From Limnohabitans sp. 103DPR2 (GTDB lineage: Bacteria; Pseudomonadota; Gammaproteobacteria; Burkholderiales; Burkholderiaceae_C): a stretch of 64,000 nucleotides of DNA. The stretch covers positions 1,798,001 through 1,862,000 of the forward strand of contig NZ_CP011834.1 in assembly GCF_001412575.1 (NCBI RefSeq), given 5' to 3'. The notes beneath the pieces were generated by a model that saw only the letters and a program-made list of their open reading frames with translations, made no database searches and was not told where the DNA came from. A program made the position numbers and the translations under genes. Positions 1 through 10,605 of this stretch are shown piece after piece. Within the stretch, counting starts at the first letter, position 1. Every line of letters begins with the position of its first letter.

Positions 1-1
1 G

Positions 2-724
2 GTTGCCAAAAAGCTGCTAGCTGAAGCAGGCTATCCAGAGGGCCGCGACTCTAAAACAGGGCAGCCTTTGGTTTTGAATTACGACACGCAGGGTGTGGGT
101 CCAGGTTACAAAGCTCGTTTGGATTGGGTGGCCAAGCAATTTGCCAAGTTGAACATCCAAATAGAAATTCGCAACACAGACTACAACCGTTTTCAAGACA
201 AGATGCGCAAAGGTTCCGCGCAATTTTTCTTCTGGGGTTGGCTGGCCGATTACCCAGATCCTGAGAACTTCTTGTTCTTGTTGTACGGCCCTAATTCGAA
301 GGCCAAATTTGATGGTGAAAACTCTAGCAATTTTGCGCATCCTGAATTCGATCAACTCTTTGATCGCATGAAGGACCTGGACGACACGCCCGAGCGCGCT
401 GCCCTAATTGGTCGAATGATTGAGATCATGCAGGACGAAATGCCCATGTTGTACGGTTGGTCAGAAGAGTTTGGTGGGGCTTATCACCAGTGGGTAGGTA
501 ACGGCAAGCCTTCCAACATCATCCGTGACAGCTTGCCCTATTTGCGCATTGACCCCCAACTGAGAACCAGCAAAATCAAAGAATGGAACCAAGCCATTTG
601 GTGGCCTTTGGCCATCCTGCCCTTGCTGCTATTGGCCGTTGCATGGCCTGCATGGAAAGCCTGGCGTCGGCGACAGTCACAGCGAGCCGTTCAAGGTTCT
701 GCCACCTCAACAAGGAGCATGTGA
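2..724 (+). CDS. Peptide-type ABC transporter solute-binding protein, 3' part only
   Basis: The gene enters from the left edge and is read in frame from base 2, giving about 240 C-terminal residues. The sequence fits the C-terminal lobe of SBP_bac_5 (DppA/OppA family) proteins, which bind peptides or similar solutes in the periplasm. Near the end, at about bases 596-658, there is a hydrophobic stretch (IWWPLAILPLLLLAVAW) followed by a basic tail rich in Arg (AWRRRQSQR). This reads as a C-terminal transmembrane anchor with a cytoplasmic positive tail. Most proteins of this family are soluble or lipid-anchored at the N-terminus, so the tether is unusual. The stop overlaps the start of the next permease gene (ATGA), so the gene heads a translationally coupled importer operon. 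The real substrate is unknown, and the N-terminus lies outside the window. Confidence 0.88.
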   Translation, partial: VAKKLLAEAGYPEGRDSKTGQPLVLNYDTQGVGPGYKARLDWVAKQFAKLNIQIEIRNTDYNRFQDKMRKGSAQFFFWGWLADYPDPENFLFLLYGPNSKAKFDGENSSNFAHPEFDQLFDRMKDLDDTPERAALIGRMIEIMQDEMPMLYGWSEEFGGAYHQWVGNGKPSNIIRDSLPYLRIDPQLRTSKIKEWNQAIWWPLAILPLLLLAVAWPAWKAWRRRQSQRAVQGSATSTRSM

Positions 725-1701
725 TGTTCAGATTTTTAACCCGAAAATTGGCCTACGGTTTTGCCATTCTCATTGGCATCAACTTGCTAACCTTTGTCTT
801 GTTTTTCAAAGTAAATACGCCGGATGACATGGCACGCATGCAGCTCGGTGGCAAACGCGTCACGCCCGATGCCATTGAAAAATGGAAAGCTGAACGCGGC
901 TACGACCGACCTCTGTTTTTCAATGAAAAAGAGCAGGGCGTGGCTCAAGTGACCAACACCTTATTTTTGGACAGTTCACTGCGCATGTTTGCTTTTGACT
1001 TTGGTCGTGCAGACAGCGGACGCGACATTGCTTCTGAAATTGTCCGACGTGCGGGTCCTTCCATCGCTTTGGCTTTACCAACATTTGTGGTGGGTTTGGG
1101 CATTTCGATTGTGCTGGCCCTCGGCTTGGCTTTTTTCCGGGCCACCTATTTGGATTTTTGGGGCACCGTTTTGTGCGTGGTGTTCATGTCCATCTCCTCC
1201 TTGTTTTTCATTGTGATGGGACAGTTCATGTTCTCTAGGGTTTTTCAATTGATGCCTGTTTCTGGCTTTGCGCCTGGCATGGATGCTTGGCGGTTTTTGG
1301 TGCTGCCCATTGCCGTTGGAATCTTGGCGCGCTTGGGGGGCGAGGTGCGATTCAATCGCACCTTGTTCATGGAGGAAATTGGCAAGGACTATGTGCGTAC
1401 AGCACGTTCTAAAGGCTTGTCTGAAGCGCGTGTGTTGTTGGTGCACGTGCTTCGCAATGCCTTGATTCCCATTTTGAGTGCCTCTGTAGCGGTCATTCCG
1501 CTTCTGTTCATGGGCAGTCTCATCACGGAGTCATTTTTTGCCATTCCTGGCCTAGGCAGTTATTTGATTGAAGCCATTGCGGGCCAAGACTTTGCCATCG
1601 TGCGAGCCATGGTTTTCATAGGCTCCTTTTTGTACATCGTTGGTTTGATATTGACCGACATCAGCTATACCTTGGCTGATCCTCGCATTCGTTTGCAATA
1701 A
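724..1701 (+). CDS. ABC transporter permease, DppB/OppB type
   Basis: A 325-residue inner-membrane permease of the binding-protein-dependent peptide transporter family. An N-terminal membrane helix (about residues 8-28) is followed by a periplasmic stretch and about five further helices. The EAA loop that docks on the ATPase is visible at about residues 217-252 (EEIGKDYVRTARSKGL, then NALIPIL). The ATG at 724 overlaps the stop of the binding protein and sits at the usual N-terminus for the family (MFRFLTRKL). An in-frame extension back to 583 would run deep into the upstream gene and is rejected. It should form the pore with the next gene product. The substrate class (peptide, opine or nickel) cannot be decided from the permease alone. 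Confidence 0.92.
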   Translation: MFRFLTRKLAYGFAILIGINLLTFVLFFKVNTPDDMARMQLGGKRVTPDAIEKWKAERGYDRPLFFNEKEQGVAQVTNTLFLDSSLRMFAFDFGRADSGRDIASEIVRRAGPSIALALPTFVVGLGISIVLALGLAFFRATYLDFWGTVLCVVFMSISSLFFIVMGQFMFSRVFQLMPVSGFAPGMDAWRFLVLPIAVGILARLGGEVRFNRTLFMEEIGKDYVRTARSKGLSEARVLLVHVLRNALIPILSASVAVIPLLFMGSLITESFFAIPGLGSYLIEAIAGQDFAIVRAMVFIGSFLYIVGLILTDISYTLADPRIRLQ

Positions 1702-1708
1702 GCGCACC

Positions 1709-3154
1709 ATGCAACCTGTATTTTTACTCACCGATTTATTCGTTTATGCCATTTTGCTGTTTGTACTTTGGTACATGTGGCGAGTGCGCTCCGACCGCAA
1801 TTTAAGGGCCAATTGGCGCTTGGCCATGCAACGCCCCGTCTCCATGGTCAGCAGCATAGTGCTGGGCTTTTTCTTGGTCATTGCTTTGGCCGACTCTGTT
1901 CATTACAGAGAAGCATTGCCGGCTTCCACAGGGCAAACAAGCACACAGTATTCCTCTGAGGCCAGCTCTCTTTTAGACAACTTGTTGAAGCCCTTGGCGA
2001 CAGCACGAGAGCGCAGTTATTCAGAGCCCTTGTCTGCTGTGGCTTTTAGAAAAGAAACCTTTGAGCGCGATGGCGTCTCGGTGCGTGACTATCCGCGCTT
2101 GCGATTTGGCGGCAAACATTTGCAAGATCCAGCCTCCGAGCTCTCTGCAGATGTCTCGCGCAAATCGTGGACTGCACTGGGATTGGGGGCGGCCATCGTT
2201 GTGAGTTTGATGTTGCTGGGATTAGCTCTTGCAATGGCTCAAACAGGTCAATCTTTCTCTGTCGTTTTGACGCGCTTTCGAAATGGCCAAACCCTCTGGC
2301 CTTGGCGATCCATGACCATCACGTTTGCGGTTCTGGTCATGTCAATAACGTGGGTTGTGATGCTGTCGCAGGGCTACCATGTTTTTGGCACTGACAGAAC
2401 AGGCAACTCTGTTTTGGTGTTTGCATTGAAAAGCGTCAGGACGGCTTTGGTCATAGGCGGCCTCACCACGCTCGTCGTACTGCCCTTGGCATTGCTACTC
2501 GGCGTCACTGCGGGTTATTTACGGGGCTGGGTGGATGAAGCGATTCAATACCTGTACACCTTGCTGGCATCCATTCCGGATGTGCTGCTGATTGCTGCAT
2601 CCGTTTTGTTGTTGCAAGTGTTCATCGACAAGAATCAAGGTGTTTTTGAAACCTCACTCGAACGCGCTGACGCACGTTTGTTCTTCTTGTGTTTAATCTT
2701 GGGCATCACATCCTTCACAGGTTTATGCCGCTTGGTTCGCGGTGAAACCTTGAAATTGCGAGAGTTGGAGTACATCCAGTCGGCACGTGCTTTTGGCGTT
2801 TCAACACCCCGAGTTCTTTGGCGGCACATTGTTCCCAACTTGATGCATTTGGTGCTGATCAATACGGTGATGCAATTTTCAAGTTTTGTATTGGCTGAGG
2901 CCGTTCTGTCTTACGTCGGTGTTGGCGTCGATCCTAAGACGGCAAGTTTTGGCGTCATGATCAACACAGCGCGTGCTGAGTTGGCCGCGACGCCTTTGGT
3001 TTGGTGGACCTTGGCCACCGCATTTGGGTTCATGTTTCTGATTGTGCTCAGTGCCAATTTGTTGGCCGATGCAGTTCGGGATGCTTTTGACCCCCGAACC
3101 CGTTTACGCAGTGCCAGTTCCGTGGCGAACACAACGCAAGAGGTGGCCGCATGA
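1709..3154 (+). CDS. ABC transporter permease, DppC/OppC type with long N-terminal extension
   Basis: A 481-residue protein, against about 300 for usual DppC/OppC permeases. The standard permease core starts only near residue 224 with the family motif around HVFGTDRTGNSV. The EAA loop is at about residues 343-385 (ELEYIQSARAFGVS, then HIVPNL). The first 220 residues add about four membrane helices (near residues 5-22, 45-62, 150-172 and 200-218). Between helices 2 and 3 lies a hydrophilic segment of about 85 residues that probably faces the periplasm. Somewhat enlarged YejE-type permeases are known, but this extension is bigger. The gene follows the first permease by 7 bases and overlaps the ATPase start by 4 bases. 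The extension may contact the membrane-tethered binding protein; that is inference. Confidence 0.88.
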   Translation: MQPVFLLTDLFVYAILLFVLWYMWRVRSDRNLRANWRLAMQRPVSMVSSIVLGFFLVIALADSVHYREALPASTGQTSTQYSSEASSLLDNLLKPLATARERSYSEPLSAVAFRKETFERDGVSVRDYPRLRFGGKHLQDPASELSADVSRKSWTALGLGAAIVVSLMLLGLALAMAQTGQSFSVVLTRFRNGQTLWPWRSMTITFAVLVMSITWVVMLSQGYHVFGTDRTGNSVLVFALKSVRTALVIGGLTTLVVLPLALLLGVTAGYLRGWVDEAIQYLYTLLASIPDVLLIAASVLLLQVFIDKNQGVFETSLERADARLFFLCLILGITSFTGLCRLVRGETLKLRELEYIQSARAFGVSTPRVLWRHIVPNLMHLVLINTVMQFSSFVLAEAVLSYVGVGVDPKTASFGVMINTARAELAATPLVWWTLATAFGFMFLIVLSANLLADAVRDAFDPRTRLRSASSVANTTQEVAA

Positions 3155-4986
3155 GTCAGCAGTTGAACGTTCAGAATCTTGTGGTCGACTTGCAAACCGA
3201 GCAAGGCATGGCGAGGGCCGTCGATGCCCTTCATTTAACCTTGCAAAAAGGTCAAACTTTTGCTTTGGTCGGTGAGTCGGGTTGTGGCAAGTCGATGACA
3301 GCGTTGTCTTTGCTGCGCTTGTTGCCCGACAACGCGGTCATTCAAAACGGCAAAGTCAATTTGAACGATGTCGATGTTTTTGACCTGAGTGAAAAACAAA
3401 TGCGTTCCATCCGCGGACGCCGCATTTCCATCATTTTCCAAGAGCCCTCCACCAGTTTGAATCCCGTGATGACTGTGGGTGATCAAATTTTGGAAGTGAT
3501 CTTTCAGCACACCGACCTCCAAGCAGAACAGGCTCGAAAGAGGGCCATCGAGTGGCTTCAAAAAGTAGGCTTGCCAGAACCCGAACGGAGAATGGGCAGT
3601 TACCCATTTGAATTGTCGGGCGGACAATTGCAGCGAGTGATGATTGCCATTGCCCTGGCCGCTGAACCCGATCTTTTGATTGCGGATGAACCCACCACCG
3701 CTTTGGATGTCACCATTCAGGCGCAAATTTTGGACTTGCTCAAGAGCCTTCAACAAGAACGTGGCATGGCCATGCTCTTGATTACCCATGACCTGGCCGT
3801 TGTCAGTGGCATGGCTGATCAAGTGGCCTTGATGTACGCGGGACAAATTGTGGAGGTGGCCTCTGCCGCTGACTTCTTTGTCCGTCCCTCGCACCCTTAT
3901 GCCAAATTGTTGTTGCAAGCTTTGCCAGGTGAAGATTTGAGAGGTCGTCAATTGGCAGCCATTCATGGCACGGTGCCGCCTCTGACGCAAACCTTCACAG
4001 GTTGCCGCTTTGCGCCACGTTGTCCCTACCAAACTGAAGTTTGTACAGACAAAGCTGTCGCTATGACCGCCTTGTCTGATACGCACAATGTTCGCTGTGT
4101 TCGGGTGCATGATGCCAGTTTGCAGTCTTTGAGTTTGCCTCCTTTGTTGGAGCGAGCCCAAGCGACCTCTTTGGACCACGCCGTGTTGCTGTCTGTCAAG
4201 AATTTGTCGGTGACTTATTCAATGGGCGGTGGCGTTTTGGGTGGCAAAAAAACTTTCCAAGCAGTGAAGGGCGTTAGTTTTGACATCCAAAGGGGGCAGA
4301 CCTTGGCGTTGGTGGGGGAGTCTGGCTGTGGCAAGACCACCATCGGTAAATCCTTGCTGCAATTGTTGACACCACAGACCCAAGTGACGGGACAAGCCAT
4401 CTTGCAAGGACAAGACCTGTTTCAACTCAAGGGACAGGCATTGCAAGCTTCCCGCAAGCAAATGCAAATCATTTTCCAGAACCCATTTGCTTCACTGAAT
4501 CCCCGCATGCGTGTTCAGGAAATTCTGGAGGAGGGCATGAAGAGTCTTCACCCCGAATGGTCGGTGGACCAACGAAAAGCAGACTTGAAGATTCTGATGG
4601 ATCAAGTGGGCTTGCGAGCAGATGCTCTGGACCGATACCCCCACGAGTTTTCTGGCGGGCAACGCCAACGCATTGCCATTGCTCGCGCTCTGGCTGTCAA
4701 GCCCAGCCTGATTGTCTGTGATGAGCCAACTTCTGCTTTGGATGTCTCTGTGCAGGCCCAAATTTTGAATTTGCTGCGTGAATTGCAGGACCATTTGGGC
4801 GTGAGCTATTTGTTTGTCACACACAACATTGGGGTGGTCGCCTATTTGGCTGACCGTGTTGCCGTGATGCATGCTGGTGAAATGGTCGAAATGGGGGATG
4901 CTTCTCAAATTTTGAACAATCCACAGCATGCCTACACAAAATCCTTGCTTTCAGCCGTGCCGCAACTCAACACGGCACTGTCTTAA
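3151..4986 (+). CDS. Fused double ABC ATPase of the peptide transporter (DppD-DppF type)
   Basis: A 611-residue protein with two complete nucleotide-binding domains in tandem, which energises the two permeases encoded upstream. Domain 1 has Walker A GESGCGKS (residues 41-48), the signature LSGGQLQRV and Walker [13 protein letters not shown]. Domain 2 has Walker A GESGCGKT (about residue 390), the signature FSGGQRQRI and Walker [13 protein letters not shown]. Between them, near residues 284-298, is the oligo_HPY segment with the Cys pattern CX5CX6C, typical of OppD/DppD C-terminal tails. Single-chain fusions are known in the YejF and GsiA types. The start overlaps the permease stop by 4 bases. 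It is the last gene of the importer operon. Confidence 0.94.
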   Translation: MSQQLNVQNLVVDLQTEQGMARAVDALHLTLQKGQTFALVGESGCGKSMTALSLLRLLPDNAVIQNGKVNLNDVDVFDLSEKQMRSIRGRRISIIFQEPSTSLNPVMTVGDQILEVIFQHTDLQAEQARKRAIEWLQKVGLPEPERRMGSYPFELSGGQLQRVMIAIALAAEPDLLIADEPTTALDVTIQAQILDLLKSLQQERGMAMLLITHDLAVVSGMADQVALMYAGQIVEVASAADFFVRPSHPYAKLLLQALPGEDLRGRQLAAIHGTVPPLTQTFTGCRFAPRCPYQTEVCTDKAVAMTALSDTHNVRCVRVHDASLQSLSLPPLLERAQATSLDHAVLLSVKNLSVTYSMGGGVLGGKKTFQAVKGVSFDIQRGQTLALVGESGCGKTTIGKSLLQLLTPQTQVTGQAILQGQDLFQLKGQALQASRKQMQIIFQNPFASLNPRMRVQEILEEGMKSLHPEWSVDQRKADLKILMDQVGLRADALDRYPHEFSGGQRQRIAIARALAVKPSLIVCDEPTSALDVSVQAQILNLLRELQDHLGVSYLFVTHNIGVVAYLADRVAVMHAGEMVEMGDASQILNNPQHAYTKSLLSAVPQLNTALS

Positions 4987-5051
4987 ATTGGCGCTTTTTT
5001 CCAACAAAATCGTTCCAAATCAAGGATTTATGGATTAGAATGCGAGCTTCA

Positions 5052-5093
5052 CGACCAAACGGGCGGGTTTTCACCGCCCGTTTTTTTTGGTCG
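5052..5093 (+). terminator. Strong rho-independent hairpin between the ABC operon and rimP
   Basis: A 7-bp GC stem (CGGGCGG at 5060-5066 with CCGCCCG at 5074-5080) is closed by a 7-base loop and followed by eight T. The stem can be extended outwards by CGACC/GGTCG, so the structure also works, less well, on the other strand. It lies 65 bases after the ATPase stop and about 70 bases before the rimP start. It may simply end the ABC operon. A TAGAAT box at 5036-5041 lies just upstream, so it may instead be an attenuator in the leader of the rimP-nusA operon. Confidence 0.85.
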
Positions 5094-5165
5094 ATCGATT
5101 AATGAGCAGGGTAATTACCTGTCATTTTTCAAGTCCTGAAACCTGAATGAAAAGACTGATTTCGC

Positions 5166-5750
5166 GTGGCATTGCAGCAGATTGTTGAAGAAACAGTAAC
5201 CGGACTGGGTTACGAGCTGGTAGAGATTGAACGCTCTGCCGGAGGCCTTGTGCGCATCACCATCGACAACATCTGGGCAGAAGGCGTTGACCGAATGGAC
5301 ATTCCCTTTGTCACGGTGGAAGACTGCGAAAAAGTAAACAGGCAATTGATGTTTGCTTTGGAAGTTGACGGTGTTGAATATCGCCGTCTTGAAGTGTCTT
5401 CCCCCGGCATTGACCGTCCATTGCGAAATGACCGCGATTTGGCTCGCTTTGAAGGTGAGTTGATTGACATCACCCTGAAGGCCCCCATGGGCGAAGCTGC
5501 GGCTGGATTGGTCAACGCTTTGCGCAAAAAGTTTCGGGGCACCTTGGAAAAAGCAGATGCCGAGAACACATGGCAAATTGTGTGGTCCGATGCGCCAGAG
5601 CCCAAGCCTGGTGCGCGTGTCAGTAAAAAGAGACCGCCAGTTCCCATGCAAGTGCTGGGTTTCAGGTTAGACGAATTAAGAGAGGCGCGTCTTGCGCCAG
5701 TGGTTGATTTCAAGGGCCGTAAGCCCAAAATAGACTTAGGAGAGAATTAA
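5166..5750 (+). CDS. rimP: Ribosome maturation factor RimP
   Basis: A 194-residue protein needed for assembly of the small ribosomal subunit. It has the RimP N-terminal domain ([16 protein letters not shown] near the start, SSPGIDRPL near residue 80) and an Sm-like C-terminal domain. The family is usually 150-170 residues long. This one carries an inserted segment at about residues 108-160 that contains Ala/Gly-rich and basic stretches, including [12 protein letters not shown]. The start is the GTG at 5166, which gives the family-typical N-terminus [11 protein letters not shown]. The ATG at 5147 is in another frame. It is the first gene of the rimP-nusA-infB operon, with 1 base before nusA. 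Confidence 0.96.
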   Translation: MALQQIVEETVTGLGYELVEIERSAGGLVRITIDNIWAEGVDRMDIPFVTVEDCEKVNRQLMFALEVDGVEYRRLEVSSPGIDRPLRNDRDLARFEGELIDITLKAPMGEAAAGLVNALRKKFRGTLEKADAENTWQIVWSDAPEPKPGARVSKKRPPVPMQVLGFRLDELREARLAPVVDFKGRKPKIDLGEN

Positions 5751-5751
5751 C

Positions 5752-7236
5752 ATGAATCGCGAACTGTTGATGCTGGTTGAAGCTATCTCACGTGAAAAGA
5801 ACGTGGAGCGTGACATCGTGTTCGGTGCTGTGGAGTCTGCATTGGCCCAAGCCACCAAAAAACTTTACGAAGGCGATGTGGACATTCGTGTTGCCATTGA
5901 CCGCGACAGCGGCAATTACGAAACCTTCCGCCGCTGGCACGTGGTGCCTGATGAAGCGGGTTTGCAGTTGCCTGATCAAGAAATTCTCTTGTTTGAAGCA
6001 CTCGAGCAAATTCCTGACATCGAAGTTGATGAATACATCGAAGAGAGCGTCGAGTCTTTGCCCATTGGCCGCATTGGTGCCATGGCCGCCAAACAAGTCA
6101 TCTTGCAAAAGATCCGTGACGCTGAGCGCGAGATGTTGCTCAACGAATTCATGGCACGCGGCGAAAAAATCTTGGTCGGTACTGTGAAGCGCATGGACAA
6201 GGGCGACATCATTGTCGAGTCTGGCCGTGTTGAAGGTCGTTTGCGTCGCAGCGAAATGATCCCCAAGGAAAATTTGCGAAATGGCGACCGCGTTCGCGCC
6301 ATGATCATGGAAGTGGACCTGACTTTGCGTGGTGCGCCCATCATTTTGTCGCGTTCATCACCCGAGTTCATGATTGAATTGTTCCGTCAAGAAGTTCCCG
6401 AAATTGAACAGGGCCTTCTTGAAATCAAATCTTGCGCCCGTGACCCAGGCTCTCGCGCCAAAATTGCCGTGTTGTCTCACGACAAACGTGTTGACCCTAT
6501 TGGCACTTGCGTGGGCGTTCGCGGTACACGCGTCAATGGCGTGACCAACGAATTGGCGGGTGAGCGTGTTGACATTGTTTTGTGGAGTGAAGACCCCGCA
6601 CAATTCGTCATTGGTGCTTTGGCACCGGCCAACGTTCAGTCCATTGTGGTGGACGAAGAAAAGCACGCCATGGATGTGGTGGTTGATGAAGAAAACTTGG
6701 CCATTGCCATTGGCCGTGGCGGTCAAAACGTCCGATTGGCTTCCGACCTCACCGGTTGGAAAATCAACATCATGGATGCTGCAGAGTCTGCTCAAAAGCA
6801 AGCCGAAGAGACAACGGGCATTCGCGCTTTGTTCATGGACAAACTTGATGTGGACCAAGAAATTGCCGACATCTTGATCGAAGAAGGTTTCACCAGCTTG
6901 GAAGAAGTGGCCTACGTGCCCTTGCAAGAAATGTTGGAAATTGAAAGCTTTGACGAAGACACGGTCAACGAACTTCGTTCACGTGCCAAAGATGCCTTGC
7001 TCACACTTGAAATTGCACGCGAAGAAAGCGTGGAAGACGTCTCGCAAGATTTGCGTGACCTCGAGGGTTTAACACCCGACCTCATTGCCAAATTGGTTGA
7101 GGCAGGCGTTCACACTCGCGACGACTTGGCCGATTTGGCCACCGACGAACTCACTGACATCACCGGACAAACCGATGGTGAAGCCACCGCCCTGATCATG
7201 AAAGCCCGTGAACATTGGTTCACTGGTCAGGCCTAA
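5752..7236 (+). CDS. nusA: Transcription termination/antitermination protein NusA
   Basis: A 494-residue RNA-polymerase-associated factor that modulates pausing, termination and antitermination. The domain order is standard. The N-terminal polymerase-binding domain covers residues 1-130. The S1 domain begins near residue 135 ([19 protein letters not shown]). Two KH domains follow, the second containing [13 protein letters not shown] (about residues 317-330). Two C-terminal acidic helix-hairpin-helix repeats lie at about residues 365-494; they are typical of proteobacterial NusA and contact the alpha-subunit or mask RNA binding. It begins 1 base after rimP, and infB follows after 23 bases. Confidence 0.98.
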   Translation: MNRELLMLVEAISREKNVERDIVFGAVESALAQATKKLYEGDVDIRVAIDRDSGNYETFRRWHVVPDEAGLQLPDQEILLFEALEQIPDIEVDEYIEESVESLPIGRIGAMAAKQVILQKIRDAEREMLLNEFMARGEKILVGTVKRMDKGDIIVESGRVEGRLRRSEMIPKENLRNGDRVRAMIMEVDLTLRGAPIILSRSSPEFMIELFRQEVPEIEQGLLEIKSCARDPGSRAKIAVLSHDKRVDPIGTCVGVRGTRVNGVTNELAGERVDIVLWSEDPAQFVIGALAPANVQSIVVDEEKHAMDVVVDEENLAIAIGRGGQNVRLASDLTGWKINIMDAAESAQKQAEETTGIRALFMDKLDVDQEIADILIEEGFTSLEEVAYVPLQEMLEIESFDEDTVNELRSRAKDALLTLEIAREESVEDVSQDLRDLEGLTPDLIAKLVEAGVHTRDDLADLATDELTDITGQTDGEATALIMKAREHWFTGQA

Positions 7237-7259
7237 ATTCAAGGAGGCAAGAACCCCAT

Positions 7260-10205
7260 ATGTCCAGTAATACCGTCGCCGAGTTCGCCAGCGAACTCAA
7301 AAAATCACCCGACACTTTGCTTGAGCAATTGCGCTCTGCAGGTGTCAACAAGTCAGCGCCATCCGATGCGTTGACTGAAACAGACAAGCAAAAGCTTCTG
7401 AGTTATTTGCAAGCGAGCCATGGCACCGCCACAGGTGAGCGTAAAAAAATCACCTTGGTTAAAAAATCAACCAGTGAAATCAAACAGGCTGATTCAACAG
7501 GTAAAGCGCGCACCATCCAAGTTGAAGTTCGCAAAAAACGCACGTTCATCAAACGCGATGACGAATTAGAAACTGAACAAACGCCCGCAGCTGCAGAGCC
7601 AGCTGCACCCTTGATCGATCATGCTGAATTGGCGCGCCGTGAAGAAGAAGCACGCAGCCAAGCCGAATTGCTTCGTCGACAAGAGGAAGCGCTTGCAGAA
7701 AAGCGGATCGAGCGCGAGGCCAAAGAACAGGCCAAACGCTTAGCAGCGCAAGCTCTAGAAGCCGAATTGGCTGCTAACGCAGCTCAAAAAACGCCCGAAG
7801 AAACTGCCGCAGAGGCTGCAGCCATTCGCAGCGCCAAAGCTGCAGCCGCTCAACATGAAGCTGACAGTATCAACGCAGCCTCTAAACCCGTTGACCCCAG
7901 CATTGCACAATCTGCTGAGGCCGAACGTGTGAATGCTGAAGCAGTCAAATTGTCTGAAAAAGCAGCGCAGAAAAAAGCCGCTGAAGATCAGGCAGAGCTC
8001 GAAGCCAAAGCCGTTGTGGCTGATGAAGCTGCACGCGAACGTGATTTGAACTTGCGCCGTAACAAAGCATTGGCGGAGGCGGAAGCCATTCGCGCCATGA
8101 TGAGTGGTCCGGCCAAAAAAGCCCCAGTCAAAGAAGAACCCAAAGCGGATCCCAAAGCCGCAAAAGGCACTTTGCACAAACCGGCTCAGGTCGCAGGTGC
8201 TACCGCCAAACGCGCGCCTGCTTCGACGGATGCCAAAGATGCGGCGCCTGGTGGTAACAAAGAAATTAAATCAGCCAAGCTTTCTTCAAGCTGGGCTGGT
8301 GATCCAGCGACCAAAAAGAAAGCCATCCCAACGCGTGGCGACACCAGTGGTGGTGTTGGCCGCAACAACTGGCGCGGCGGACCTAAAAACCGTCGTGGCA
8401 ATGACCGTGATCGTGAAGAACACACCCAAGCAGCACCCGTCGAGGCGCGCGTTATTGAGGTGCACGTGCCCGAAACCATCACAGTGGCTGAGTTGGCGCA
8501 CAAGATGGCCATCAAGGCCTCTGAAGTTATCAAACAATTGATGAAACTAGGCCAGATGGTCACCATCAATCAGCCTTTGGACCAAGACACCGCCATGATT
8601 GTGGTGGAAGAGCTGGGCCACAAAGCTGTCATTGCTGCGCTTGACGATCCAGAAGCATTTACCGACGAGGAAGTGTCACAAAGCGATGCGCCTTTGTTGT
8701 CACGTGCCCCAGTGGTGACAGTGATGGGTCACGTTGACCACGGTAAAACGTCTCTGCTGGACTACATCCGCCGAGCCAAAGTGGCTTCTGGCGAAGCAGG
8801 GGGTATCACGCAACACATTGGTGCTTATCACGTTGAAACTGCCCGTGGCATGGTGTCCTTCTTGGACACGCCAGGTCACGAGGCCTTCACGGCCATGCGT
8901 GCACGTGGTGCTCAAGCGACCGACATTGTGATCTTGGTTGTTGCCGCTGATGACGGTGTGATGCCACAAACCAAAGAAGCGATCAAGCACGCCAAAGCAG
9001 CGGGTGTACCGATTGTTGTGGCCATTAATAAGATCGACAAACCTGATGCCAACCTCGACCGCGTGAAGGGTGAGTTGGTTGCCGAAGAAGTGGTGCCTGA
9101 AGAATTCGGTGGCGATTCACCCTTCGTAGGCGTGTCCGCTAAAACCGGTGCCGGCATTGACGAATTGCTCGAACAAGTCCTCTTGCAAGCTGAAGTGCTT
9201 GAGTTGAAAGCGCCGGTTGATGCAGCCGCCAAAGGCTTGGTCATTGAAGCGCGTTTGGACAAAGGGCGTGGTCCTGTGGCCACCGTTCTGGTTCAATCGG
9301 GTACTTTGTCTACTGGCGACGTGGTGTTGGCAGGTCAAACATTTGGCCGTGTTCGCGCCATGTTGGACGAAAACGGAAAGCCCATCAAAACTGCGGGCCC
9401 TTCCATCCCTGTCGAAATTCAGGGTCTGACGGAAGTACCGCAAGCAGGTGACGAATTCATGGTTCTCAGCGACGAACGTCGAGCTCGTGAAATTGCCACT
9501 TACCGCGCTGGTAAGTTCCGCAACACCAAGCTGGCCAAGCAGCAAGCCGCCAAGTTGGAAAACATGTTCAGCGACATGAGTGCTGGCGAAGTCAAAACTT
9601 TGCCCATCATTGTCAAAGCCGACGTACAAGGTTCGCAAGAAGCCTTGGCCGCTTCATTGCTCAAACTGTCAACCGACGAGATCAAGGTTCAATTGGTTTA
9701 CGCAGCTGTGGGGGGTATCAGCGAGTCCGACATCAACTTGGCCATTGCGTCCAAAGCGGTGGTCATTGGCTTCAACGTGCGAGCCGATGCCGGCGCGCGC
9801 AAACAAGCCGAAGGCAATGGTGTCAGCATTCATTACTACAACATCATTTATGACGCTGTCGATGAATTGAAAGCCGCCATGTCTGGCATGTTGGCCCCCG
9901 AGCAGAAGGAAGAAGTCATTGGTATGGCCGAAATCCGCACAGTGTTCGTGGCTTCCAAAATTGGTACGGTGGCAGGTTGTATGGTTACCAATGGTCAAGT
10001 TACGCGCTCTTCCAAATTCCGTTTGTTGCGCGACAACGTGGTCATTTACACCGGCGACATCGACTCCCTCAAACGCCTCAAAGACGACGTTCGCGAAGTC
10101 AAAGAAGGTTTCGAGTGCGGTATCAAACTCAAAAACTACAACGACATTGCAGTGGGCGACCAACTGGAATTCTTTGAAGTTAAAGAGATTGCACGTACGC
10201 TCTAA
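7260..10205 (+). CDS. infB: Translation initiation factor IF-2
   Basis: A 981-residue GTPase that places initiator fMet-tRNA on the 30S subunit and promotes subunit joining. An N-terminal IF2_N module (residues 1-50) is followed by a long Ala/Glu/Lys-rich, probably coiled-coil linker (about residues 110-300) and a Gly/Arg-rich stretch. A second IF2_N module begins near residue 400. The GTPase has G1 GHVDHGKT near residue 489, G3 DTPGHEAF, G4 NKID and G5 SAKTGAG. Beta-barrel and C-terminal fMet-tRNA-binding domains complete it. The start is the ATG at 7260, preceded by the clear ribosome-binding site AAGGAGG at 7241-7247. The in-frame extension back to 7215 overlaps nusA and is rejected. Confidence 0.98.
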   Translation: MSSNTVAEFASELKKSPDTLLEQLRSAGVNKSAPSDALTETDKQKLLSYLQASHGTATGERKKITLVKKSTSEIKQADSTGKARTIQVEVRKKRTFIKRDDELETEQTPAAAEPAAPLIDHAELARREEEARSQAELLRRQEEALAEKRIEREAKEQAKRLAAQALEAELAANAAQKTPEETAAEAAAIRSAKAAAAQHEADSINAASKPVDPSIAQSAEAERVNAEAVKLSEKAAQKKAAEDQAELEAKAVVADEAARERDLNLRRNKALAEAEAIRAMMSGPAKKAPVKEEPKADPKAAKGTLHKPAQVAGATAKRAPASTDAKDAAPGGNKEIKSAKLSSSWAGDPATKKKAIPTRGDTSGGVGRNNWRGGPKNRRGNDRDREEHTQAAPVEARVIEVHVPETITVAELAHKMAIKASEVIKQLMKLGQMVTINQPLDQDTAMIVVEELGHKAVIAALDDPEAFTDEEVSQSDAPLLSRAPVVTVMGHVDHGKTSLLDYIRRAKVASGEAGGITQHIGAYHVETARGMVSFLDTPGHEAFTAMRARGAQATDIVILVVAADDGVMPQTKEAIKHAKAAGVPIVVAINKIDKPDANLDRVKGELVAEEVVPEEFGGDSPFVGVSAKTGAGIDELLEQVLLQAEVLELKAPVDAAAKGLVIEARLDKGRGPVATVLVQSGTLSTGDVVLAGQTFGRVRAMLDENGKPIKTAGPSIPVEIQGLTEVPQAGDEFMVLSDERRAREIATYRAGKFRNTKLAKQQAAKLENMFSDMSAGEVKTLPIIVKADVQGSQEALAASLLKLSTDEIKVQLVYAAVGGISESDINLAIASKAVVIGFNVRADAGARKQAEGNGVSIHYYNIIYDAVDELKAAMSGMLAPEQKEEVIGMAEIRTVFVASKIGTVAGCMVTNGQVTRSSKFRLLRDNVVIYTGDIDSLKRLKDDVREVKEGFECGIKLKNYNDIAVGDQLEFFEVKEIARTL

Positions 10206-10229
10206 TCACAGAACCAGGTCCATCCGTTC

Positions 10230-10604
10230 ATGGCACGCAAACCGACTAGCTCAGCCCACCGCGGATTTCGCGTGGCCGACCAGATCCAACGTGATCTGTC
10301 GGAGCTGATCGCGCGCGAGCTGAAAGATCCGCGTGTGGGCATGGTCACTTTGAATGCGGTGGAAGTTACGCCTGACTACGCACATGCCAAGGTGTTTTTC
10401 AGCTTGATTACGGGCAAGCCAGAAGAAGCGACAGCAGGTTTAAACGCTGCCGCAGGTTTCTTGCGCAATGGTTTGTTCAAGCGTTTGCAAATTCACACAG
10501 TTCCCACGCTTCATTTCATTTTTGATCGCACCACTGAGCGTGCATCCGACATGAATGCCTTGATCTCCAAGGCCGTCGCTTCACGTTCAAAGGACGAGGA
10601 GTGA
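10230..10604 (+). CDS. rbfA: 30S ribosome-binding factor RbfA
   Basis: A 124-residue KH-like cold-shock protein that binds 16S rRNA helix 1 during late 30S maturation. Family hallmarks are present: an N-terminal [14 protein letters not shown] helix, the [20 protein letters not shown] strand region, and [19 protein letters not shown] near the end. The length is normal. It sits 24 bases after infB and 1 base before truB, the usual order in this operon. Confidence 0.97.
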   Translation: MARKPTSSAHRGFRVADQIQRDLSELIARELKDPRVGMVTLNAVEVTPDYAHAKVFFSLITGKPEEATAGLNAAAGFLRNGLFKRLQIHTVPTLHFIFDRTTERASDMNALISKAVASRSKDEE

Positions 10605-10605
10605 T

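Noticed and set aside
3235..4179. Minus-strand frame of 314 codons opposite the fused ATPase
   Set aside because: Shadow of a clear double ABC ATPase; His/Gln-rich low-complexity translation and no start signal.
5147..5188. Short frame (13 codons) overlapping the rimP start, considered as a leader peptide
   Set aside because: No ribosome-binding site, no run of regulatory codons, and such short frames occur by chance.
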